In this document: piece after piece, positions 17,646 to 25,021 of the stretch
How positions within the stretch are numbered: position 1 is the first letter of the stretch
How the letters are laid out: every line of letters begins with the position of its first letter
DNA from: Hassallia byssoidea VB512170
GTDB taxonomy: Bacteria > Cyanobacteriota > Cyanobacteriia > Cyanobacteriales > Nostocaceae
Length of the DNA: 64,000 nucleotides
Direction of reading: 5' to 3'
Assembly (NCBI RefSeq): GCF_000817785.2
Contig: NZ_JTCM02000028.1
Location: forward strand, 1-64,000
Notes under the pieces: model-generated
What the model saw: only the letters and a program-made list of their open reading frames with translations
Database searches by the model: none
What the model was told of the DNA's origin: nothing
Made by a program: the position numbers and the translations under genes

Positions 17646-18242
17646 TTACTGTTGTGTAGCCGATCGCCCCTGCTTGCCTAGCTTAATTAAGACAAAATAG
17701 CTTAAGCAAACTACATAAACTATTAAACCAACTATGCCGAGAAAGCCCAAAAACCCCGGCTTGCTATTCGGATGAAAATAGTCTTTAAACATTAACGGTG
17801 CTTCCGCCCAGACGCGACAATAGGGGGTAGCGAAGGCATTTGCCGAAAAAGCACAACCCAAAAAAGGTAGAGTAGCAAGTGCGCCTAAGGCACAATAAAC
17901 ACTCACAGCCCAGCGCCAAGAAGTAAAAATCAGCTTTAAAATACCACTTTGAGTATACTCAATTTCATCGTTGAGATCTATCCAGAACCATAACGAAATC
18001 GGAATCAGGATACGAGCCATCGGACCTGAGATAAAACTTACCCCGAACCCACCAATCATTAAGTAAACTGAGATTGCCAACAGACTCGATACTCGCCAGT
18101 AAATGATTAACAAGCGTTGTATCGCTTCTGCTTTTTGCACAAACGCCCAAATTAGAAGAATTAGGGGAATAATCACTGTGAATAATACCGCTAGTCGGTA
18201 GTCTATCCACACTAACGGGCGAAACCAAACTTCATTAGCCAT
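17646..18242 (-). CDS. DUF3177 family membrane protein
   Basis: This 198-residue integral membrane protein has about five hydrophobic segments. The MANEVWFRPLVWIDYRLAVL start and KAEAIQRLLIIYWRV motif are those of the cyanobacterial DUF3177 family. Function is unknown. A longer frame starts at 18269, but MANEVWF at 18242 is the family start and has a purine-rich AACTGAGAAAA leader. A second half contains YCRVWAEAPLMFKDYFHPN, probably a lumenal or periplasmic loop. It stands alone, upstream of CP12 on the same strand order but separated by 393 bp. Confidence 0.85.
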   Translation of the reverse strand: MANEVWFRPLVWIDYRLAVLFTVIIPLILLIWAFVQKAEAIQRLLIIYWRVSSLLAISVYLMIGGFGVSFISGPMARILIPISLWFWIDLNDEIEYTQSGILKLIFTSWRWAVSVYCALGALATLPFLGCAFSANAFATPYCRVWAEAPLMFKDYFHPNSKPGFLGFLGIVGLIVYVVCLSYFVLIKLGKQGRSATQQ

Positions 18243-18635
18243 AATTTTCTCAGTTGACAAAAAAAACAAGCAACTTGCAGACCCTATATTTAATGTCTAG
18301 CAGAAACTTCTAGCAGTGTAAGAGAGAGTTTGCTCTCATTACACTAATCGGCTAAATTCTTAACTCGCTCTCACCACTTTTAAAGCACATTGTCGTTTCT
18401 TTTCCCTGCTTGCTTTAATTCTTCCTCCAAAACTAAAGTCTAGATATTTTCTCTACTTCCTTAGGGAAGTAGAGACTGAGGAAGATAAAAACTTTTGAAT
18501 AACGGGGACTATGCTTATCGGGGGAGAGAGTGAGATTAAAGAGCGCGAATGCATTTGTGAAAATGCTTTCTATCAGTAATACAGTTCTCAGTTGCTTGCC
18601 CACTGCATAGCGAAAAACTCGCCCTTTCTCAATTG
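18243..18635. other. Intergenic region with two hairpins
   Basis: This stretch of 393 bases has no gene. An inverted repeat AGTGTAA-GAGAG...CTCTC-ATTACACT at about 18314-18345 and the palindrome CTACTTCCTTAGGGAAGTAG at 18455-18474 are the only structures seen. The second could act at the 3' end of the CP12 transcript. Confidence 0.6.
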
Positions 18636-18881
18636 TTAGTTGTCGTCAATTCGACACTCAATTGCCTCTGGGTTGTCATCACAGTATTGCTCTAAGGAGT
18701 TTTTCTTCTTATTTTGCCGTTGGTGAGAGGCTTCGGCTCGCAGTTCTTCTACTGCATCCCAAGCAGCAGCACATTCGGCGGAGTTATTGCCGGAAATGTC
18801 ACAGACAGTACGAGCTTGCTCCACCTCTTGCTCTATTTGGTCATCGATATTGGACTTAGCTGTTTCTGAGATGTTGGTCAT
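18636..18881 (-). CDS. cp12: CP12, Calvin-cycle regulator
   Basis: This 81-residue, intrinsically disordered CP12 bridges GAPDH and phosphoribulokinase into an inactive complex in the dark. All hallmarks are present: N-terminal cysteine pair Cys27/Cys37, the core AAAWDAVEELRAE (38-50), and C-terminal pair Cys67/Cys76 in YCDDNPEAIECRIDDN. The last residues deviate slightly from the usual CRIYDD (here CRIDDN). Oxidation of the cysteine pairs by thioredoxin-controlled redox state is the known switch. It is monocistronic. Confidence 0.95.
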   Translation of the reverse strand: MTNISETAKSNIDDQIEQEVEQARTVCDISGNNSAECAAAWDAVEELRAEASHQRQNKKKNSLEQYCDDNPEAIECRIDDN

Positions 18882-19381
18882 TGCTTTAGTCTCGTTATGT
18901 GTTCTTAATACCAGTATAGAAAAAGTTTAAAATTGCAGGTTTTTTTTGGATTATTGCTCACCACGCTAGCCACTTAGCTGTTAAAGTTAGTGTTTTAGCC
19001 TGATAATCCACTACTATTACAGCAAACTCCGCAATCTATACTGGATTTACTTTTATCTTTTAAGATTTTGCGGAGCTTTTACTACAAAAGACGAATTATA
19101 CAATATCTTAAATGCATGTACTAGAGGATGGGAATGGGGAATGGGGAATGGGGAATGGGGAATGGGGAATTGGGCATGGGGCATGGGCATCGGGCATCGG
19201 GCATCGGGCATCGGGCATGGGAAAGAGATTTGACTTAATTACCTATTATTTATTACCAATGCCCATTGCCCTATGCCCAATTCGCAATCGGTTGGCATCA
19301 TCTGATTGTAGGATGCAATTAATGTGCCCCAAGATGAAAATAAGAAATTACTAGCCTAAATACAGAAAGAGCCGAAAACTA
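18882..19381. other. Intergenic region with STRR
   Basis: This stretch of 500 bases has no gene. An STRR block fills 19125-19222: GGGGAAT heptamers pass into GGGCATC heptamers. Upstream is AT-rich sequence that should carry the cp12 promoter. An inverted repeat GCAAACTCCGCAA...TTGCGGAGC lies at about 19022-19077. Confidence 0.65.
19125..19222. repeat. STRR block (GGGGAAT then GGGCATC)
   Basis: Tandem heptamers GGGGAAT (about five units) change to GGGCATG and GGGCATC (about five units). The clean switch between two heptamer sequences with the same period shows unit-by-unit mutation and spread. Confidence 0.9.
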
Positions 19382-20602
19382 ATGGCAGACCAAATGCAGT
19401 GGGCAAATGCCCTATCAACCCGTCCTTCTTTAGAAGCAGCTGTTGCAGATGTGGTACAACGCGCTGTCTCGTCGTTAACAGCGCCTGCGGATCTAGGGCT
19501 GGTTTTCATTTCGTCTGCTTTTACGAGTGAATATTCTCGGCTTTTGCCTTTGCTGGCTGAGAAACTTTCAGTACCTGTGTTAATTGGCTGTAGTGGTGGC
19601 GGTGTCATTGGCACGACAGATAAGGGACAAACTCAAGAATTAGAAGCAGAACCAGCTTTGAGCTTGACTTTGGCGCACCTTCCTGGGGTGAATATTCAAC
19701 CGTTTCATATTGTTGCGGAAGAATTACCCGATTTGGATGGTCCGCCAAATCCTTGGCTTGATTTGGTGGGTGTACCTTCATCTCCTACGCCTCAGTTTAT
19801 CTTGCTGTCTGGTTCGTTTTCTTCGGGAATTAATGATTTATTGCAGGGGCTGGATTTTGCTTATCCAGGATCGGTGACGGTGGGGGGACAGGCTAGCGGC
19901 GGTGGTATGAATGGTCGGATTGCGCTATTTTGTAACGATCGCCTGTATCGTGAAGGAACGGTTGGCTTGGCTTTAACTGGTAATATTGTTTTAGAAACTA
20001 TTGTGGCGCAAGGATGCCGACCGATTGGCAAGCCTTTACAAGTAACAAAAGCCGATCGCAATATCATTATCGAACTCGATGAACAAGTGCCGCTGGTAGT
20101 GTTAAGAGATTTGATCGGCAGTCTCAGCGATGCCGATAGAATGCTGGCACAAAACTCACTGTTTGTCGGTGTGGCTATGGATGAGTTTAAATTGGCTTTG
20201 CAGCAGGGAGATTTTTTAATTCGCGGTATTCTAGGTGTAGATCCATCAGCCGGAGCGATCGCAATTGGCGATCGCGTTCGTCCCGGACAGCGCTTGCAAT
20301 TCCACCTGCGCGATGCTGAAGCCTCCGCTGAGGACTTAGAATTACTTTTACAACAGTATCAAGACCAAAGCGCTTCTGAACCCTCTGCGGTTGCAGCGTT
20401 GATGTTTTCTTGTTTGGGACGAGGTGAAGGACTCTACGGTAAACCTAATTTTGATTCTCAGCTATTTAGGCGCTATCTCAACGATATTCCCATAGGTGGA
20501 TTTTTCTGCGGTGGCGAAATTGGTCCTGTTGCTGGTAGCACCTTTCTCCACGGTTACACTTCAGTGTTTGGAATTTGCCGGGAACTCTTTACTGGGGAGT
20601 AG
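19382..20602 (+). CDS. FIST-domain sensory protein
   Basis: This 406-residue protein consists of FIST-N (about 35-220: LIGCSGGGVIGTTDKGQTQELE) and FIST-C (about 220-390: RDAEASAEDLELLLQQ; CLGRGEGLYG; GGFFCGGEIGPV). FIST proteins are stand-alone or fused small-ligand sensors, possibly for amino acids, and often act with kinases or methyl-accepting proteins. No transmembrane segment or output domain is present. The C-terminal GxFxxGEIGP motif is intact. It is monocistronic, with STRR DNA on both sides. Confidence 0.92.
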   Translation: MADQMQWANALSTRPSLEAAVADVVQRAVSSLTAPADLGLVFISSAFTSEYSRLLPLLAEKLSVPVLIGCSGGGVIGTTDKGQTQELEAEPALSLTLAHLPGVNIQPFHIVAEELPDLDGPPNPWLDLVGVPSSPTPQFILLSGSFSSGINDLLQGLDFAYPGSVTVGGQASGGGMNGRIALFCNDRLYREGTVGLALTGNIVLETIVAQGCRPIGKPLQVTKADRNIIIELDEQVPLVVLRDLIGSLSDADRMLAQNSLFVGVAMDEFKLALQQGDFLIRGILGVDPSAGAIAIGDRVRPGQRLQFHLRDAEASAEDLELLLQQYQDQSASEPSAVAALMFSCLGRGEGLYGKPNFDSQLFRRYLNDIPIGGFFCGGEIGPVAGSTFLHGYTSVFGICRELFTGE

Positions 20603-20909
20603 GGAGTAGGGAGTGGGGAGTAGAAAGTCAAAAGTCAAAGGTCAAGAGTCAAAAGTCCAAAGTCAAAGGTCAAGAGTCAAGAGTCAAAAGTCAAAAGTCA
20701 AAAGTCAAGAGTCCAAAGTCAAGAGTCAAGAGTCAAAAGTCAAGAGTCAAGAGTCAAAAGTCCAAAGTCAAAAGTCAAGAGTCAAAAGTCCAAAGTCAAA
20801 AGTCAAAAGTCTATTGACTATTGACCCTTGACCACTCCCCACTCCCCACTCCCCACTTTCCACTCCCCACTCCCCACTTTCCACTCCCCACTCCCCACTC
20901 CCTAGTCCC
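20603..20909. repeat. STRR block (AAAAGTC/AGAGTCA and CCCCACT)
   Basis: Almost the whole 307-bp gap is heptamer repeats: GGGGAGT units to 20625, then some 27 units of AAAAGTC, AAGAGTC or CAAAGTC to about 20815, then CCCCACT units to 20905. The GGGGAGT and CCCCACT flanks are complementary and could close a hairpin around the AAAAGTC array. Frames through it encode only KVKSQKS-type repeats and are not genes. Confidence 0.92.
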
Positions 20910-22010
20910 TTAAAGCAGCAGGGTGCTGTTGTTATCTATAAGGGCAGGTGTGCCAGAAGTGGCGATCGCGCCATATTTCTGAAAGTAGCGGCTTACTTCT
21001 GGTGGAAAATTGTTGTAGTTAAATAAAGCATCCCCATCGGCAATATTTGCCCAGAAGTCGCGCAAATTCGGGGCTAGTTCTTCTGCCTGGGCTGATGGTA
21101 AGTTTAATGGAGGTAAAGTTAGCAGTTTGAGTAAGAAGGGAAGAGAGCGATCGCCCATCCATTTTCGTGAGGTTTGTTGCAATTTCGGGAAATCCGGTAC
21201 TGATTCCACCCGATGCGAGGCAATTTGCAACCAATCTCTTCCGTGATTATCCCGATGAAACTCTAATACGCGATAAGGATGTGGATAGCTGACTAAAGAG
21301 CCTGTAGTTATATCGTATACACCTTCTGAGTAGGCAACATCCTGAACGTGCAAATGTCCTGTAAATACTAAACTAACTTTGTAGCGCTTTAATATTTGCA
21401 ACAATTGTGGTGCATTTTCCAACATATAGCGATTTGCCATTGGGTGACGCGATTGGTTAGGCAAATGCTCAACAACATTGTGATGCACCATTACCAATAC
21501 TAATTCATCATTTGCAGCTGCTAAGACCTCTTCTAACCAATTTAGTTGTTGGATATCTAAACGTCCTACCTGCTGACCTTGGTCATTAAAAGAGTTAGAA
21601 TTCAAACCAATCAGTCTGACTCCAGGTAGCAACTGACAAGTGTAGTAAAGTTGGTCAGGATCGTCATAACCAAACTTGCGATAATAAAGTGGGAAATCGG
21701 CAAAACCAATTGATTGTTCATCTGCTGTAAGGACAGGAACATCATGATTGCCAGGAACAACGTAGACTGGAAAAGGTAATTCAGCCAAACGTTTTTGCAA
21801 CCAAATATGATTTTCTGGTTCACCGTGTTGAGTTAAATCTCCTGGAAGTAAGAGGAAATCTAAATTCAGTTGTGTTAAGTGTTCCAATACACTTTCAAAC
21901 GCGGGAATGCTGACTTCCACCAAATGAAATCGGCTGGGATGATTCCAGATTGTGTGGGGAAGCGCTAGGTGTAAGTCGCTGACTATGGCAAAGCGAAAAT
22001 TTAGAGTCAT
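20910..22010 (-). CDS. Calcineurin-like metallophosphoesterase
   Basis: This 366-residue protein has the full dinuclear metal-site motif series: VSDLHL (10-15), PGDLTQHG, PGNHD, MVHHNVVE and FTGHLHVQD. This is the CpdA/Icc class of phosphodiesterases (cyclic nucleotides or phospholipid-like substrates); the substrate is not determinable. An extra C-terminal region of about 90 residues (after SHRVESVPDFP) is not part of the core. There is no signal peptide. The stop codon lies immediately at the edge of the STRR block, so 3'-end evolution may be shaped by the repeat. Confidence 0.93.
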   Translation of the reverse strand: MTLNFRFAIVSDLHLALPHTIWNHPSRFHLVEVSIPAFESVLEHLTQLNLDFLLLPGDLTQHGEPENHIWLQKRLAELPFPVYVVPGNHDVPVLTADEQSIGFADFPLYYRKFGYDDPDQLYYTCQLLPGVRLIGLNSNSFNDQGQQVGRLDIQQLNWLEEVLAAANDELVLVMVHHNVVEHLPNQSRHPMANRYMLENAPQLLQILKRYKVSLVFTGHLHVQDVAYSEGVYDITTGSLVSYPHPYRVLEFHRDNHGRDWLQIASHRVESVPDFPKLQQTSRKWMGDRSLPFLLKLLTLPPLNLPSAQAEELAPNLRDFWANIADGDALFNYNNFPPEVSRYFQKYGAIATSGTPALIDNNSTLLL

Positions 22011-22015
22011 TGTAG

Positions 22016-22030
22016 TAAGGAGAATGTTAA
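22016..22030. other. Ribosome site of the phosphoesterase gene (minus strand)
   Basis: Read on the minus strand, ATTCTCCTTACTACA gives TAAGGAGAAT just upstream of the ATG at 22010, a good ribosome-binding site that supports this start. Confidence 0.7.
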
Positions 22031-22210
22031 AAACAAAGTAAAAAAGCTCTTTTTAAAGAAGTATAACTCTTGCTTTGTCATGCTGCGTAGAAGCGATCCC
22101 GCTTAATATTTATATACAAATTGGGTAATTGGTAATTGGTGGTTGTTAGTAGTTAGTAGTTAATTGCTGAGTGGTGATTGTTGTACTAACCACTAATGTC
22201 AGAATAAATT

Positions 22211-22298
22211 AGGACTTATGCAAAAAGTCGTTAAAACCTTGAATTTAGGTAGGGAACCCTTCATGAAGGGTCCCCTACTTTAGTTTTGCGTAAGTCCT
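22211..22298. mobile_element. MITE-like element with 15-bp terminal inverted repeats
   Basis: AGGACTTATGCAAAA at the left end and TTTTGCGTAAGTCCT at the right end form 15-bp inverted repeats with one mismatch. The centre carries another palindrome (GGGAACCCTTCATGAAGGGTCCC). AGGACTTACGCA is a common terminal sequence of cyanobacterial IS elements, so this is probably a non-autonomous derivative. No clear target-site duplication is visible. Confidence 0.75.
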
Positions 22299-22377
22299 GT
22301 AAATAAGATATTATTTATTTTTCATCCGTAATTCTGACTTTTGAATTCTGTTTTATTAACTGAAAGGAGAGTTGATT

Positions 22378-23025
22378 TTGGCATTGCGAGTTCGTCGAGT
22401 CCGTCAACATGTAAATCCACTAGCAAAGAAGTATCAAACACCAGCGAATCCTGTAGAATGGGAAAAAGTTTATCCCCTGCTAAATCAACCGCTTCATTTA
22501 GATATTGGTTCTGCACGGGGACGGTTTTTGTTGAGTATGGCACAGTTAGAAACAAACTGGAATTTTCTCGGTTTGGAAATTCGCGAACCTTTGGTAATTG
22601 ACGCGAATAAATTGCGTGATGAGTTGGGTTTAACTAATTTGCATTATTTATTTTGTAATGTAAATAATTCAGTATCCTCGCTTTTATCTTCTCTACCTAA
22701 TAAAACTTTACAGTGCGTCACAATTCAATTTCCCGATCCGTGGTTTAAAAATCGTCACGCAAAACGGCGAGTTGTACAACCAGAATTAGTCGCAGAATTG
22801 GCGAATTATCTCGCACCTAGGGGAACGGTATTTTTGCAATCGGATATTAAGTTTGTGGCTGAGGAAATGTGCGATCGCTTTAGCGAACATCCAGCTTTTG
22901 TTAGAGAACATGCTGAAGAATGGTTAGCCGAAAATCCGCTACCAGTCTCTACAGAAAGGGAAGAATATGTGCTGTCACGGGGTGAATCTGTTTATCGGGC
23001 TTTGTTTACAAGAGTCAGCAGTTAA
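22378..23025 (+). CDS. trmB: tRNA (guanine-N7)-methyltransferase
   Basis: This is a complete TrmB of 215 residues, which makes m7G46 in tRNA. SAM motif LHLDIGSARGRFLL, the FPDPWFKNRHAKRR signature and the C-terminal TEREEYVLSRGESVY are all present. The start is most likely TTG at 22378 (encoding MALRVRRVRQHVNPL): AGGAG ends 8 bp upstream, and family members begin near MALVRVRQHVN. A TTG at 22372 would leave only 2 bp of spacing. Use of a TTG start suggests modest expression. Confidence 0.95.
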   Translation: MALRVRRVRQHVNPLAKKYQTPANPVEWEKVYPLLNQPLHLDIGSARGRFLLSMAQLETNWNFLGLEIREPLVIDANKLRDELGLTNLHYLFCNVNNSVSSLLSSLPNKTLQCVTIQFPDPWFKNRHAKRRVVQPELVAELANYLAPRGTVFLQSDIKFVAEEMCDRFSEHPAFVREHAEEWLAENPLPVSTEREEYVLSRGESVYRALFTRVSS

Positions 23026-23075
23026 TCAACATTCTTTAGTACAACAAAGAAATAATATTAAGTATGAGAACTAAT

Positions 23076-23133
23076 CGTAGTAAGGACTTTAGTCCTTAAA
23101 ATGCTTGCCCAGAGCGATAAATCGCTCACTACG
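23076..23133. repeat. Three-stem palindromic repeat element
   Basis: An outer inverted repeat CGTAGT...ACTACG encloses two hairpins, AAGGACTTTAGTCCTT (23082-23097) and GAGCGATAAATCGCTC (23112-23127). A sister element with the same architecture lies at 55336-55390. It sits in the convergent gap between trmB and the hybrid kinase. Confidence 0.8.
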
Positions 23134-23176
23134 AAATCATAATTTTATTTTATATTTAATAATGTCAGTAAATAAG

Positions 23177-24358
23177 TTAACTGTTAACAGCTTCAGCACT
23201 TATCAGCGGTAAGGTGACAGTAAAAGTTGTGCCTACTCCAACTTCACTACTAACTGAAATCTCACCTTTATGTCTTTCTACACACTTTTTCACAATCGCT
23301 AATCCCAAACCAGTGCCAGGAATTTTCCCAACATTATCGGCTCGATGAAAAGGCTGAAAAAGTTGCTTTTGGTCTTCTTCAGGAATGCCAATACCAGAGT
23401 CTTGAATGCGGAAAATTACTGTTTTCTCCTGACGAATTAATTCAAATAGCACTGTACCGCTCGGTAACGAATATTTTATAGCATTGTTAAGTAAATTACC
23501 CAAAATGTGCCGCAGTAAACTTTCATCGGCTAAAGCTTCTTTTAATTCACCCTGAGTTGTAAAAATCAGACTAAGATATTTCTCATTAGCAGCTAGTTGA
23601 TTTTCTGCAACTATTTCACGGCATAAACCTTCCAAATTCATCGGCATTAATTGACATTCAAGTTTATCTGAATCAGCTTTGCCGATGAATGAAGCTTCAT
23701 CCAACAGATGTGCCATATTTTTGATAGCGGAGCGAATCATCTGATAATGAGAGAGTTTTTTCTCTTTAGTTACTTTGTCGTCATCATTTTGCAGCAATCC
23801 AGCAGCTAAAAGGATAGTATTTAAAGGATTGCGAATATCGTGAGAGAGCATGGAGACAAATTCAGATTTGAACTGATTGATTTCTTTAGCTTTCACCAGT
23901 TCGTTTGTTCTTTCTTGAACGCGAGTTTCTAAAGTTTGATTATCAGCGCGTAATGTTTCTAAAACCTGCTTGCGCTCGATCGCATAACATAGCGATCGCA
24001 CCAACACATCCACACTCACATGTCGCTTGACTAGATAATCTTGCGCTCCCCGACGAACTGCTTCAATAGCTAATTTTTCGTCGTTCGTATTTGTTAATAC
24101 CACAATCGGTACACTAGGCACAAGATTAATTAAAATCGGCAGAGATGACAATCCTTCGCTGTCAGGTAAAGTTAAATCCAACAAAATAACATCGTAAATA
24201 GATTTATTTAGTTCTTTAACAGCTTCCCCCAATCGTTTGACATGCAGTAAATTAAACTGTTTGGACTGGGTTTGCATCAGAAACTCTTGTAACAACCTAG
24301 CTTCTGCCAGATTGTCCTCAATTAACAATATTTTTAAAGAGCTTCCAGGTATAACCAC
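23177..24358 (-). CDS. Hybrid response regulator-histidine kinase
   Basis: This 393-residue cytoplasmic protein has an N-terminal receiver domain (about 8-125; acidic pair Glu14/Asp15, phospho-acceptor Asp61 in LLDLTLPD, Lys111). A short coiled coil follows (135-160), then HisKA with His173 (MLSHDIRNP) and an HATPase domain (QDSGIGIPEED, GTGLGLAIVKKCVE). It probably takes phosphate from an upstream partner and passes it on. It lies 168 bp downstream of rcpA on the same strand, so it may belong to the phytochrome pathway. No sensory domain of its own is present. Confidence 0.93.
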   Translation of the reverse strand: MVIPGSSLKILLIEDNLAEARLLQEFLMQTQSKQFNLLHVKRLGEAVKELNKSIYDVILLDLTLPDSEGLSSLPILINLVPSVPIVVLTNTNDEKLAIEAVRRGAQDYLVKRHVSVDVLVRSLCYAIERKQVLETLRADNQTLETRVQERTNELVKAKEINQFKSEFVSMLSHDIRNPLNTILLAAGLLQNDDDKVTKEKKLSHYQMIRSAIKNMAHLLDEASFIGKADSDKLECQLMPMNLEGLCREIVAENQLAANEKYLSLIFTTQGELKEALADESLLRHILGNLLNNAIKYSLPSGTVLFELIRQEKTVIFRIQDSGIGIPEEDQKQLFQPFHRADNVGKIPGTGLGLAIVKKCVERHKGEISVSSEVGVGTTFTVTLPLISAEAVNS

Positions 24359-24389
24359 CTGATTTCACCCCCTGGAAAATAGTAAGTGC

Positions 24390-24535
24390 TTCAAGAGTTA
24401 GGAGTTAGGAGTTGGGAGTTGGGAGTGGGGAGTGGGGAGTGGGGAGTTAGGAGTCAGGAGTTGGGAGTTGGGAGTTAGAAGTTAGGAGTCCCCCTTGTCC
24501 CCCTTGTCCCCCTCCCCCCCTCCCCCTCACTCCCG
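24390..24535. repeat. STRR block between rcpA and the hybrid kinase
   Basis: Heptamers of AGGAGTT, GGGAGTT and GGGGAGT type fill about 24398-24488, then CCCCCTTGT and CCTCCCC repeats run up to the rcpA stop. Few bases of unique sequence remain in this gap, so any terminator or promoter here would have to lie within the repeat. Confidence 0.85.
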
Positions 24536-25021
24536 TGGCAAGGTAGCGGTAGAGAGCCAAAATTCTTCAATTCCCTTGACGATTTGGAATAGTTCGTTGA
24601 TGTTACGCGATTTGGTGATGTAGCAATTTACATGCCAGTCGTAACTGTAGAAAATGTCATCCTCGTTTCTGGAAGTTGTCAGCACTACCACGGGAATGCG
24701 TTTCAGCTTGGGGTCGCTTTTAATTTCTGCTAGCACTTCTCGACCATCTTTTTTGGGCAAGTTTAAATCTAGCAGGATGAGGTCGGGGCGAGTTGCATTA
24801 GCATACTCACCTTCTTGACGTAAATAAGCCATTGCGTCCATGCCATCTCTAGCCGTTACGACCTCGTGCGGCACCAAGCTGTTTTTTAAGGCTTCTTTAA
24901 TTAACCGGATATCGGCTTTATTGTCCTCTACCAAAAAGATGGTTTTGTGCTTTTCTTCCGTTTCTGCGCTCACGATCGCGTCCTCTGACTGGAATCGTAA
25001 AGTAGAAGGTTGCCCCTTCAC
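24527..25021 (-). CDS. rcpA: Phytochrome-associated response regulator, RcpA type
   Basis: This is a single-domain receiver of the Rcp1/RcpA class: Glu32/Asp33 (IFLVEDNKADIRLIKEAL), phospho-acceptor Asp85 (LILLDLNLPKKDG), and VVVLTTSRNEDD...YITKSRNINEL with the conserved Lys. It should accept phosphate from the phytochrome kinase encoded immediately upstream. The ATG start at 25021 overlaps cphA by 104 bp. A GTG at 24973 (VSAETEEKHKT) would shorten the non-conserved N-terminus and the overlap to 56 bp. Either way the genes overlap in different frames and are translationally linked. Confidence 0.93.
   Translation of the reverse strand: MKGQPSTLRFQSEDAIVSAETEEKHKTIFLVEDNKADIRLIKEALKNSLVPHEVVTARDGMDAMAYLRQEGEYANATRPDLILLDLNLPKKDGREVLAEIKSDPKLKRIPVVVLTTSRNEDDIFYSYDWHVNCYITKSRNINELFQIVKGIEEFWLSTATLPRE

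Larger units (their letters stand above)
22011..22377. other. Intergenic region with a MITE-like element
   Basis: These 367 bases lie between divergent genes. They hold degenerate repeats (GGTAATT, GTTAGTA at about 22125-22165) and an 88-bp MITE-like element at 22211-22298. The trmB ribosome site AGGAG lies at 22365-22369. Confidence 0.7.

Noticed and set aside
19382-20602. Possible methyl-accepting or kinase output fused to the FIST protein
   Set aside because: The protein ends after FIST-C; no further domain is encoded.
20575-20831. Frames made of KVKSQKS repeats
   Set aside because: Pure translation of AAAAGTC heptamers; open in several frames because the unit lacks stops.
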